This document shows, in pieces, positions 7,467 to 14,442 of a stretch of 18,692 bases of DNA (position 1 is the first letter of the stretch; the number at the start of each line of letters is the position of its first letter). The DNA is taken from NCBI GenBank assembly GCA_018969935.1, contig JAGWXJ010000024.1, forward strand, positions 1 through 18,692. The letters run 5' to 3'. The position numbers were made by a program, and so were the translations under genes. The notes under the pieces are model-generated. The model had not been told where the DNA came from. It saw only the letters and a program-made list of their open reading frames with translations, and ran no database searches. The DNA is from Alphaproteobacteria bacterium. GTDB lineage: Bacteria; Pseudomonadota; Alphaproteobacteria; Micavibrionales; UBA1664.

Positions 7467-8018
7467 TTAGGCTGCGCTGTTACCCGTGAGGCGTCGTGCC
7501 AAACGGTCCAGCTTGGTTTTCACAGAATCATCAATCATTTTGGAGCCGACAACGACAACCATGCCGCCAATCAGCGCAGGGTCGACATGCGTTTCAACGC
7601 TGACATCGTGGCCGAGTTTGGATTTAAGCTGCGCTTTGATGTCGGCCACTTTGGCGGCATCAAGCGGGGTTGCGGATGTAACTTTTGCCTTGGATGTGCC
7701 GGATGCAGCCTCAAGCTTGGCCTTGGCGGCTTCAAGCACGGCCTCAAGGGCAGGCAGGCGGCGGTTATCGGCCAGAACTGCCAGCATGGATGCCGTAAGC
7801 TCGTGCAGCTTGGCTTGCTTGGCGATAGCGGCCACGGCCTTCGTTTGCTCGTTTTTCTTCACAAGCGGAGATGTCAGAAAAGCGGAAAATTCAGGGCTAT
7901 TGCGCACCATGGACAACAGGGCGTCGCAGTCGGCGGAAATCGCCTCAATAGCTTTCTTCTCGCGGGCGGCAGAAAGCCATGCGTTTGCGTATCTGTATGC
8001 AACCTGTCCAGCGGCCAT
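7467..8018 (-). CDS. atpH: F1 ATP synthase delta subunit (OSCP homologue)
   Basis: Delta links the F1 head to the peripheral stalk. The 183-residue protein starts with a helical bundle (AYRYANAWLSAAREK near residue 7, then FSAFLTSPLVKKNEQ and LLAVLADNRRL-type segments). It ends with the conserved DPALIGGMVVVVGSKMIDDSVKTKLDRLA pattern, split here as DPALIGGMVVVVG and DDSVKTKLDRL. It is the first F1 gene, and the Fo genes are absent, as in most alphaproteobacteria. The ribosome binding site is unclear: a GGGG about 12 bases upstream is the only purine block. The gap to the gene upstream is 86 bases, so the operon promoter is either there or further up; I found no convincing -35/-10 pair. Confidence 0.97.
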   Translation of the reverse strand: MAAGQVAYRYANAWLSAAREKKAIEAISADCDALLSMVRNSPEFSAFLTSPLVKKNEQTKAVAAIAKQAKLHELTASMLAVLADNRRLPALEAVLEAAKAKLEAASGTSKAKVTSATPLDAAKVADIKAQLKSKLGHDVSVETHVDPALIGGMVVVVGSKMIDDSVKTKLDRLARRLTGNSAA

Positions 8019-8104
8019 CGTAAACCCGTTACCCCATAGCTAGTTTTTTACGTGCCCCCTCGTAGCACACGGTATATTGCCTAGCAACAACTTTTGGATA
8101 CGGT

Positions 8105-8920
8105 TCAGATAAGGCTTTCAGCCAGCCTGTGCAGGGCGAAAACACCCAATAAAATCAATAGGTGCAAAACATAGATTTCCAGGCTGTACCGCCCCATGAA
8201 CTTCAAAAGCGGAGCATTGATTCCCCCCGTAAGGGCGGGAAGGCTTTTGGCCCTGAAATCCGACAGCACGAAATAAACGCCAATAAGCCCCGCCGCCAGC
8301 ACCATGACCCCGACAAGCCCGAAACCGAACTTCATGGCCGACATCACCCCGAAAACAGACAGCGCGACAATAGCGTAATAGGCAGGAAACCCATGCCCCA
8401 TGGCTTTCTCCGCCTCATCCTTGTGGCGGTTTACGTAGCCTATATAGGCCAGCAAAAGGCCAATCGTGCCGTATTCCAGAAACATGTCGCTGACATATCC
8501 GAAAAACGCCAGCAAAAGCACGAACCACCAGAAATAATAGCGCCTGCGCACCATAAAATCCCACACGGGGTCCAGCAGATACCGCACGGCAGCCATGGTA
8601 AACAACACGCACAACGCAAGCGGCGAAAAACCCGCTATCACGCGCGTCAGCATGATTATCCCCCCCGCAATATACCACCGCACTGGTACCGTGCGTGTAT
8701 CGGCATACCCGATCAGGAAAAACCACAACGGTACCGAAAGCCTGCCCAGAACCCGCAAAAGCTCGATTTGCGGCAGGATAAGCCACCCCACGTGGTCCAT
8801 GATCATAAGGCTGACGGCAAGTGTCTTGAGAACATCAATACTTGTGACATCGCGCGGCAAGTCATCCCGTTTCGGGAACACCTGCTCTTTCCACTCAAAA
8901 GCCTTCAAATCGAATGTCAT
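8105..8920 (-). CDS. TraX-family integral membrane acyltransferase-like protein
   Basis: This 271-residue polytopic membrane protein has the TraX signature: an N-terminal SIDVLKTLAVSLMIMDHVG (27-45), with the paired D42-H43, and then LGRLSVPLWFFLIGYA. Near the C-terminus is MGRYSLEIYVLHLLIL, the arrangement found at the end of acyltransferase-3-type membrane enzymes. I count about eight hydrophobic segments. TraX of F plasmid N-acetylates pilin; chromosomal relatives are mostly uncharacterised, and no conjugation genes are present here. The gene diverges from an LtaS-like phosphoglycerol transferase across 82 bases, which suggests the two modify the same envelope component. That partnership is inference. 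The gene precedes atpH by 86 bases and could contribute read-through transcription. Confidence 0.82.
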   Translation of the reverse strand: MTFDLKAFEWKEQVFPKRDDLPRDVTSIDVLKTLAVSLMIMDHVGWLILPQIELLRVLGRLSVPLWFFLIGYADTRTVPVRWYIAGGIIMLTRVIAGFSPLALCVLFTMAAVRYLLDPVWDFMVRRRYYFWWFVLLLAFFGYVSDMFLEYGTIGLLLAYIGYVNRHKDEAEKAMGHGFPAYYAIVALSVFGVMSAMKFGFGLVGVMVLAAGLIGVYFVLSDFRAKSLPALTGGINAPLLKFMGRYSLEIYVLHLLILLGVFALHRLAESLI

Positions 8921-8966
8921 TCCAAAATGGTGGGCCGCTTTGCGCGCAGCGTCAACAACCCTGCCT

Positions 8967-9002
8967 TTGAAAGGCCTTTATTAATCTGCTAACTATCTCG
9001 CC
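8967..9002 (+). promoter_or_regulatory. Possible promoter of the LtaS-like gene, compatible with a leaderless transcript
   Basis: TTGAAA (8967-8972) lies 17 bases before TAACTA (8990-8995), which ends 7 bases before the ATG at 9003. The -35 matches consensus at 5 of 6; the -10 is poor. No ribosome binding site is visible before this ATG, so a transcript starting at or next to the ATG would explain both observations. This rests on motif spacing alone. Confidence 0.28.
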
Positions 9003-10901
9003 ATGAACCTGAAAAAGCTTTTTGAACGCCTGAGCGTTTACGCCGCCCTTTTCCTCATTATCCAGACTTTCCTGCGCCTGACACTGCTTGTCCGCGGTGA
9101 AATGGATAACAACCTCGATCTGGGGATATCCGACTACCTCAATATCTTTTTGCGTGGCCTTTGGCTGGATATCGCAACCGCACCTTTTGTTCTCATTCCC
9201 ATCACCCTCATCACTTTTCTGGTGCCCGAGCGGTTTTGGAACAAATGGGCCGAGTACGGCCTCCGCTTTGTTTTTCTTTACGTCATCTGCTTCGATTTCG
9301 TGGCCGAACACGTTTTCTGGACCGAATTTTCAACCCGTTTCAATTTCATCGCCGTCGACTACCTTGTGTATACGCAGGAAGTCATCGGCAACATCGTGGA
9401 ATCCTATCCGCTGGCCCCGCTTTTGGCCGCTATCGGCGTGGTGGCGCTTGTCATCACATGGGCCGCACGCAAAGTAATGCCGCAGGCAGGCCCCCTGCCC
9501 GCAAAAATGCGCATGGCCGCACTGGGTATGTACGCGCTTCTTACCCTAGGCCTTTACGCGGCATCTAACACAAGCCAGTCCTTCTACAGCGATAACGCCG
9601 AGGCAGGCGAGATAGCAGCCAACGGCATCTACAACCTTTTCTACGCCTTCTGGCACAACGAAATCAGCTACGATCGTTTTTACGCCCAGCGCGACAGGGA
9701 AGAGGTCAAAAAGATGGCCCTTAGCCTTCTGGCTGAAAAAGATGATGCCGTTCAGGAAAACGGAGAATTCGTGCGCATCAAAAAACCGCACGGGCCTGAA
9801 AAGCACAAAAACGTCATCCTTGTCGTCATGGAATCCATGAGCGCCGATTTCATGGGCACCTTCGGCAACGAGGAAGGCCTGACCCCCAACCTCGACAAAC
9901 TCGCAAGGGAAGGGCTTTTCTTTAGCGATACCTACGCCACAGGTACGCGCACCGTGCGCGGCCTTGAGGCCGTAACGCTCTCGGTACCACCCACGCCCGG
10001 CCAATCGATTGTCCGCCGCCCGGGCAACGAAAACCTGTTTTCTCTCGGTTTCGTATTCAAGGACCGCGGCTACGACACAACGTTCCTGTATGGCGGCTAC
10101 GGTTACTTCGACAACATGAATGCGTTTTTCGCAGGCAACGGCTTCAATGTCATCGACCGCACCGCCTTCGATAAATCCGAATACGCCTTCGCCAACGTCT
10201 GGGGCATCCCAGATGATGACGTATTTGCACGCGCTGTCAGGGAAGCGGATAAATCGGTAGCCGCAGGTAAACCCTTCATGCAGCTTATCATGACAACGTC
10301 CAACCACCGCCCCTACACATATGAGGATGGCCGTATTGATATCCCATCGGGTACTGGCCGTTCTGGCGGTGTGAAATACGCCGATTACAGCGTAGGAAAA
10401 CTGCTCGAATTCGCGCGCAGCAAACCATGGTTCAAGGACACCATATTCGTATTCGTGGCTGACCATACGGCAGGCGCTGGCGGCAAGGTAGAAATGGCCC
10501 CCGTCAAATACCACATCCCCATGATTTTCTACGCCCCTGGCATCATCAAGCCCCACAACTACAAAAACATCGCAAGCCAGATAGATCTGGCTCCCATTCT
10601 ACTGGGGCAGCTCAACTTCCACTACCGCAGCAAATTTTATGGCGAGGATTTGATGCACGATGACGATGAAATCCCCCACGCCTTCATCAGCAACTATCAG
10701 AAAGTGGCGCTGGTCAAAAGTAACGTGATTACCGTCCTCTCGCCCAAAAAACAGGTTGATCAGTACACGTGGCCTGACCAGACGCGCATTGAAAAGCCTG
10801 ATAACGAACTGATCGAAGAAACAATTAGCTACTACCAGTCGGCATCATGGTGGCGCGATACCCTGCGCCGCGTGCCAAGCACGCTGGAGAAGGCGCAGTA
10901 A
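9003..10901 (+). CDS. LtaS/OpgB-type phosphoglycerol transferase, sulfatase superfamily
   Basis: This 632-residue inner-membrane enzyme has four to five N-terminal hydrophobic segments (about 10-170) and then a large periplasmic sulfatase-like domain. The domain opens with KNVILVVMESMSADFMGTFG, whose E277 should bind the catalytic metal. TGTRTVRGLEA (313-323) holds the likely nucleophile, probably T317, which takes the phosphoglycerol intermediate. DHTAG with D487 and H488 completes the metal site. The SNHRPY block and a late 'SQIDLAPILLG' match the family. In Gram-positives such enzymes build lipoteichoic acid; in Gram-negatives relatives add phosphoglycerol to periplasmic glucans or unknown glycans. 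The acceptor here cannot be told. It is the only plus-strand gene, divergent from a TraX-like acyltransferase and ending 4 bases from a convergent gene. Confidence 0.92.
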   Translation: MNLKKLFERLSVYAALFLIIQTFLRLTLLVRGEMDNNLDLGISDYLNIFLRGLWLDIATAPFVLIPITLITFLVPERFWNKWAEYGLRFVFLYVICFDFVAEHVFWTEFSTRFNFIAVDYLVYTQEVIGNIVESYPLAPLLAAIGVVALVITWAARKVMPQAGPLPAKMRMAALGMYALLTLGLYAASNTSQSFYSDNAEAGEIAANGIYNLFYAFWHNEISYDRFYAQRDREEVKKMALSLLAEKDDAVQENGEFVRIKKPHGPEKHKNVILVVMESMSADFMGTFGNEEGLTPNLDKLAREGLFFSDTYATGTRTVRGLEAVTLSVPPTPGQSIVRRPGNENLFSLGFVFKDRGYDTTFLYGGYGYFDNMNAFFAGNGFNVIDRTAFDKSEYAFANVWGIPDDDVFARAVREADKSVAAGKPFMQLIMTTSNHRPYTYEDGRIDIPSGTGRSGGVKYADYSVGKLLEFARSKPWFKDTIFVFVADHTAGAGGKVEMAPVKYHIPMIFYAPGIIKPHNYKNIASQIDLAPILLGQLNFHYRSKFYGEDLMHDDDEIPHAFISNYQKVALVKSNVITVLSPKKQVDQYTWPDQTRIEKPDNELIEETISYYQSASWWRDTLRRVPSTLEKAQ

Positions 10902-10930
10902 GCCGTTAGTGGCAGCTGGGTGCCAGCGGC
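10902..10930. terminator. Hairpin at the convergent junction, weak terminator candidate
   Basis: TGGCA (10910-10914) pairs with TGCCA (10921-10925) around a 6-base loop, and GCCG (10902-10905) can pair with CGGC (10927-10930) outside it. The structure spans the 4-base gap between two convergent genes and the last codons of the minus-strand gene. There is no T-run on either strand, so intrinsic termination is doubtful; it may only mark the end of overlapping transcripts. Confidence 0.25.
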
Positions 10931-11466
10931 TTCACAAGCTCCATCATGCGGCTGAAGTAATCTTCGTAGTGATGCCCGTTCTTGATGGCCCGCCAGATGC
11001 CAAGGCCCGAAACAGGCGTGCCTTCCTTGGGGTAGGTTTGCAAACGCAGGTTCACAAACCCGTCGCGGGAACGCACATACAGCATGTCCTCAAGGTTACC
11101 TTCCCCATCGAATGTAAACACTTCCAATCGTCCAGCCTGAATAAAGGGCTGGAACGCAGCATCGAGCTTCGGCGCATCTGTAGCAGCCTGCTGGAATACC
11201 ACGCGGGCCTTGAAACCGGCATCGCGCTCAAAAGCTGCCAGCAATGGTTTTTTGTATAAGCCGAAATTGTTGAAGCGGGTGCAAAGGTCGGCACTCGCGG
11301 CATCTTCCAGCATCACATCGTGGAACATCGCGGCATTACCATCATTGGAGCACAGCACAACTTCATCGGGCTTGAAACGGATTCTGCGCATCGCCTGCTT
11401 GTAGGCATGCCCCACGGCTACCAAAGGCACACCGGATTCCGAAAAACGCAATTGTGCTGTCTGCAT
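10906..11466 (-). CDS. Hypothetical protein, 186 residues, downstream of priA
   Basis: I do not recognise this family. The protein looks soluble, of mixed alpha/beta composition, without a signal peptide. Visible features are a conserved-looking opening (SESGVPLVAVGHAYKQAMRR), a middle segment with NNFGLYKKPLLAAFERDAGF, and an end with YVRSRDGFVNLRLQTYPK, SGLGIWRAIKNGHHYEDYF and a terminal SCH. An excellent GGGAGGT ribosome binding site supports the ATG. It starts 38 bases after the priA stop in the same direction, so it is probably in the priA transcript, and it ends 4 bases from the convergent LtaS-like gene. The sequence gives no basis for a function. Confidence 0.85.
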   Translation of the reverse strand: MQTAQLRFSESGVPLVAVGHAYKQAMRRIRFKPDEVVLCSNDGNAAMFHDVMLEDAASADLCTRFNNFGLYKKPLLAAFERDAGFKARVVFQQAATDAPKLDAAFQPFIQAGRLEVFTFDGEGNLEDMLYVRSRDGFVNLRLQTYPKEGTPVSGLGIWRAIKNGHHYEDYFSRMMELVKPLAPSCH

Positions 11467-11504
11467 ATTAACCTCCCGTCATGTTTATATTTTTACGTAT
11501 TCTT

Positions 11505-13493
11505 TTATAAAAAGCTGTAGGGGTCAATATCCACCGCAACACGCACCGTGGATGGCGTTTTGACAGCGCCCATCCAGTCCCTGATGTAATCCTGCATGGG
11601 GAAGGCCCTGTCAGCCGAAAGCAGCAAACGCCACCTGAAATGGTTGCGCAGTTTATAAATGGCGGCCTGCGCTGGGCCTAAAATACCCAAGCCCGCAGCT
11701 TCAGGCGCTGCCTGCACAAGCGCACGCGCAGCCTGCTCAACCACCATCGGGTTGGTCCCGCTTAGAATGATGGCCGCAAGCCGGCCGTAAGGGGGCATGT
11801 GTGCCTGCGCACGTTCTTCCAGTTCTACGGCCACAAACGCATCGCGGTCATGCGCGCACAATGACTGCATGACACGGTTTTCAGGCATGAATGTTTGCAG
11901 CAATACACGGCCCTGTGCGGCCTCGCGCCCCGCCCTGCCTGCCACTTGGTGCAGCAACTGCCATGTACGTTCGCTGGCGCGCAGGTCACCGCCCTGCAAA
12001 CCCAAATCGGCATCCACAACGCCCACCAGCGTCAGCTTGGGGAAGTGGTGGCCCTTGGCAATGATCTGCGTCCCGATGATGATATCAACGTTGTGGCTGC
12101 GTATGGCCTCCAGCGCTTGGTGCAACGCAGCCCCGTCATCCCCCGCCGTATCGGATGCAAGCACCAGCGTACGCGCCTGCGGGAACATGTCACGCGCTTC
12201 CTCCGCAATCCGTTCAACACCGGGGCCGATGGGCACAAGGCTATCAACAGCCGCGCATTTCGGGCATTTATCGGGCTTGAATTGCGATGTACCGCAATGG
12301 TGGCACGTAAGCCTGCGCGATTGTTTATGCTCCACCATCCACGCCGAACAATGCGGGCATTCAATGCGGTGTCCACACGCGCGGCACAATGTTAACGGGG
12401 CATACCCGCGGCGGTTCAAAAACAGCAGCGCCTGCTCGCCCGATGCAAGCGTCTGCGCAATCGCATCCTTGAGGGGCGGGGATATGAAATTCCCGCGCTC
12501 GGGCGGCGTTGCCTTCATGTCTATCAGCGATACATCGGGCAGGCGCGCGCCGCCAAAACGGTCAGGCAGGTGCACGACATCATAGCGCCGTGCCCGCACA
12601 TTCTGGAAGGTTTCCAAGGATGGCGTGGCCGATACCAGCACAACCGCATGCCCCGTAATATGCCCGCGCAACACGGCCATGTCCCGCGCGTTATACCGCA
12701 CACCGTCTTCCTGCTTGAAGGCGCTGTCGTGTTCTTCATCAACCACAATTACACCTAAGTCAGCATACGGCAAAAACAGGGCCGATCGCGCACCAATCAC
12801 AACGCGGCTTTCGCCAGTGGCCACGGCCTTCCATGTCACCTTGCGCGGCGCTTCCGTCAGGCCCGAATGCCAAAGCGCGGGCAGGCACCCGAAACGTTCC
12901 GCAAAACGGCCCAAAAACGCATTCGATAGCGCAATTTCAGGCAGCAAAATCAGCGCCTGTTTGCCCGCGCGTAACGCCTCGGCGACAGCCTCGAAATACA
13001 CTTCCGTTTTACCTGCACCCGTAACGCCGTCCACCAACGTGCAGCTATACGCCCCCGCGGCCACGGCATCGCGCAAACGCCCTGCGGCATACTCCTGCTC
13101 GGGTGTCAGGCTTGCGCCTGCGCGCTCAACATCAGGGTTGGCGCAAGGCGCCATCAACTTTTTGGATGGGCGTTTGGCCGTCAGCGCCTTGGGGGCGGAT
13201 AGCGCCATTTTCAGCACCTCCCCGCGCTCCGATACGGTGTAGGCCGCAACGCGCTCTATAAACCTGCGCTGGGCATCGGCCAGCGGCGGCACGGCATCGA
13301 ATATCTGGGTAATTTCCTTCAGCTTAGCGGCAGGCACGTCATCGGCCGCATCATCCCATACACAGCCCAAAACCTTGCGCGGCCCCAGCGGGATTTCAAC
13401 GTAAGTACCAACGGCAGGCGCATCCATGCCTTCTGGCACGGAATAGGTATAGGCTTTATCGACAGCCGTTGCAGGCAAAACGGAAACGCGCAT
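11505..13493 (-). CDS. priA: Primosomal protein N' (replication restart helicase PriA)
   Basis: PriA recognises stalled or repaired forks and reloads the replisome. The 662-residue protein has an N-terminal DNA-binding part (VDKAYTYSVPEG, VEIPLGPRKVLGCVW), Walker A GVTGAGKT (156-163), DEEH (252-255), SATPS (288-292) and late helicase motifs ending in QVAGRAGR (516-523). The zinc-binding insert is complete, with C370, C373, C379, C382, C397, C400, C410 and C413. It ends in VDIDPYSFL, the typical PriA tail. It is shorter than the ~730-residue E. coli protein, mostly N-terminally, as is common in this class. The start lacks a clear ribosome binding site and lies 6 bases after a hairpin. The unknown acidic protein gene is 50 bases upstream. 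Confidence 0.97.
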   Translation of the reverse strand: MRVSVLPATAVDKAYTYSVPEGMDAPAVGTYVEIPLGPRKVLGCVWDDAADDVPAAKLKEITQIFDAVPPLADAQRRFIERVAAYTVSERGEVLKMALSAPKALTAKRPSKKLMAPCANPDVERAGASLTPEQEYAAGRLRDAVAAGAYSCTLVDGVTGAGKTEVYFEAVAEALRAGKQALILLPEIALSNAFLGRFAERFGCLPALWHSGLTEAPRKVTWKAVATGESRVVIGARSALFLPYADLGVIVVDEEHDSAFKQEDGVRYNARDMAVLRGHITGHAVVLVSATPSLETFQNVRARRYDVVHLPDRFGGARLPDVSLIDMKATPPERGNFISPPLKDAIAQTLASGEQALLFLNRRGYAPLTLCRACGHRIECPHCSAWMVEHKQSRRLTCHHCGTSQFKPDKCPKCAAVDSLVPIGPGVERIAEEARDMFPQARTLVLASDTAGDDGAALHQALEAIRSHNVDIIIGTQIIAKGHHFPKLTLVGVVDADLGLQGGDLRASERTWQLLHQVAGRAGREAAQGRVLLQTFMPENRVMQSLCAHDRDAFVAVELEERAQAHMPPYGRLAAIILSGTNPMVVEQAARALVQAAPEAAGLGILGPAQAAIYKLRNHFRWRLLLSADRAFPMQDYIRDWMGAVKTPSTVRVAVDIDPYSFL

Positions 13494-13499
13494 AAAGCA

Positions 13500-13525
13500 G
13501 TTTTAGCGCGAAGCGCCCTCAAAAC
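13500..13525 (-). promoter_or_regulatory. Inverted repeat in the priA leader
   Basis: GTTTT (13500-13504) faces AAAAC (13521-13525), and GCGC (13506-13509) faces GCGC (13513-13516) around a 3-base loop, giving an imperfect hairpin that ends 6 bases before the priA ATG. The only purine-rich candidate ribosome binding site for priA, GAGGG, lies inside the stem. A 9-base direct repeat, CGAAGCGCC, occurs at 13509-13517 and 13525-13533. A role in limiting priA translation is possible but is inferred from layout only. Confidence 0.3.
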
Positions 13526-13543
13526 GAAGCGCCTAAGAAAACC

Positions 13544-14047
13544 TTACACAGGCTTCATGACAAACTTGCAGGTTTGGCCGGCAACAGCCTCGATACAAGC
13601 CGATTTGCCGCCCTTGATAATGCGCTTGGACATCTGGGAATTCATGGCATCCACAATCTGCGCGGTAAGATTGAACCCGAAGGCTAGCGTTCTACCCTCA
13701 TCGAGCTTCACGCGCGACAGTATTTCAATACCAAGATAAGCGACTTCATCTTCTTCATCTGTATCATTTTCAGCTTGTACATCCGATGCTGAAGCGTCTT
13801 CTTCAGTATCCTCGTGGTCCAACTCAACCGCACGCAAAACCTCGATATACCCGTCCTCTGTTTGGTGCGGCACTGGCATAGGCACCATACCCTCTTCATC
13901 GTACCCGCCGCTAAATGCGTAGTGCAAAATGGCGGCCCCTTGTAAAACCGTAAGCGCAATTTGGGGGTCACCAGCAAAAAGCGGGTCCAGCTCGATTGTG
14001 GCTATCGGGTTGAAAGCCGCGCGCAAATCTTCAATTTCGTTGGTCAT
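13544..14047 (-). CDS. Hypothetical protein with acidic internal region, upstream of priA
   Basis: I do not recognise this 167-residue protein. It has two conserved-looking halves. The first is about 1-75, with FNPIATIELDPLFAGDPQIA and VLQGAAILHYAFSGGYDEEG. The second is about 102-167, with VAYLGIEILSRVKLDEGRTL, FGFNLTAQIVDAMN and CIEAVAGQTCKFVMKPV. A strongly acidic, probably disordered linker (76-101, Asp/Glu-rich, with a local drop in GC) joins them. No signal or membrane segment is visible. I start at ATG 14047, which has CGAGG 4 bases upstream. An in-frame GTG at 14089 would add 14 residues but has no ribosome binding site. Its location between recJ and priA suggests shared transcription, not necessarily shared function. 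Confidence 0.8.
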   Translation of the reverse strand: MTNEIEDLRAAFNPIATIELDPLFAGDPQIALTVLQGAAILHYAFSGGYDEEGMVPMPVPHQTEDGYIEVLRAVELDHEDTEEDASASDVQAENDTDEEDEVAYLGIEILSRVKLDEGRTLAFGFNLTAQIVDAMNSQMSKRIIKGGKSACIEAVAGQTCKFVMKPV

Positions 14048-14109
14048 AGCGCCTCGTATCTTGGGTTTTGACGCCTCTTCATAAGACACGAATGAAAATT
14101 ATGCAAAAT

Positions 14110-14442
14110 TTAAGAGCCTTTGGGCAGCCAGTCCACCAGCACGCGGGAAATAGGCATGGAATACGGCTCAAGGGCCACAAACTGCCTCAACGCCTCGGCA
14201 AAACTGCCTACACACGCAACCGACCCGCAAATCAGGCCAATCCCGCCCATCGTCGCCCCGAAGGCGATGGGCACGATGTAACTGGTAAGAAGGTTCATCA
14301 GCGTGCCCAGCTTCGGCGCCAGATACAGCCCATACAAAGTGCCACGCACGCTACCGTCAATCGGCGCCTTGATACCTGCCCACATGTTCCAAAAACAGCA
14401 GGAAAGCCTGAAACCGAAGGTTATACGATCACGCTTTCTCAA
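14110..14442 (-). CDS. Hypothetical small membrane protein overlapping the recJ stop
   Basis: This is a protein of about 110 residues with a hydrophobic block at 46-80 (containing LLTSYIVPIAFGATMGGIG and LICGSVACVG), probably one long or two short membrane helices, flanked by a basic N-terminus and an amphipathic C-terminus. I do not recognise it. The frame is open from a TTG that overlaps the recJ TGA as TTGA, with GGGG 6 bases upstream; a start at the internal ATG (residue 20) would give 91 residues and is possible. Third codon positions are as GC-rich as in neighbouring genes, which supports a real gene. A 62-base gap follows before the acidic hypothetical gene. Confidence 0.65.
   Translation of the reverse strand: MRKRDRITFGFRLSCCFWNMWAGIKAPIDGSVRGTLYGLYLAPKLGTLMNLLTSYIVPIAFGATMGGIGLICGSVACVGSFAEALRQFVALEPYSMPISRVLVDWLPKGS

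Noticed and set aside
6301..7470. A 389-codon plus-strand open frame opposite atpA
   Set aside because: It lies entirely over atpA, with the same His/Arg-rich shadow composition and no recognisable motif.
8019..8104. A promoter for the atp operon in the gap upstream of atpH
   Set aside because: TTGTTG and TGCTAC lie 17 bases apart, but the -10 match is too poor to list as a feature.
8105..8920. TraX as evidence of a conjugative element
   Set aside because: No transfer, relaxase, integrase or pilin gene is nearby; chromosomal TraX-like proteins are common outside plasmids.
9546..10556. A 336-codon minus-strand open frame opposite the LtaS-like gene
   Set aside because: The plus-strand gene has a full catalytic domain; the antisense frame has no motif and is a shadow.
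14048..14089. A GTG start at 14089 for the acidic hypothetical protein
   Set aside because: It has no ribosome binding site, whereas the ATG at 14047 has GAGG at good spacing.
14048..14109. A promoter before the acidic hypothetical gene, based on CATAAT
   Set aside because: The -10-like hexamer is good, but no -35 better than 3 of 6 is found at proper spacing in this AT-rich patch.
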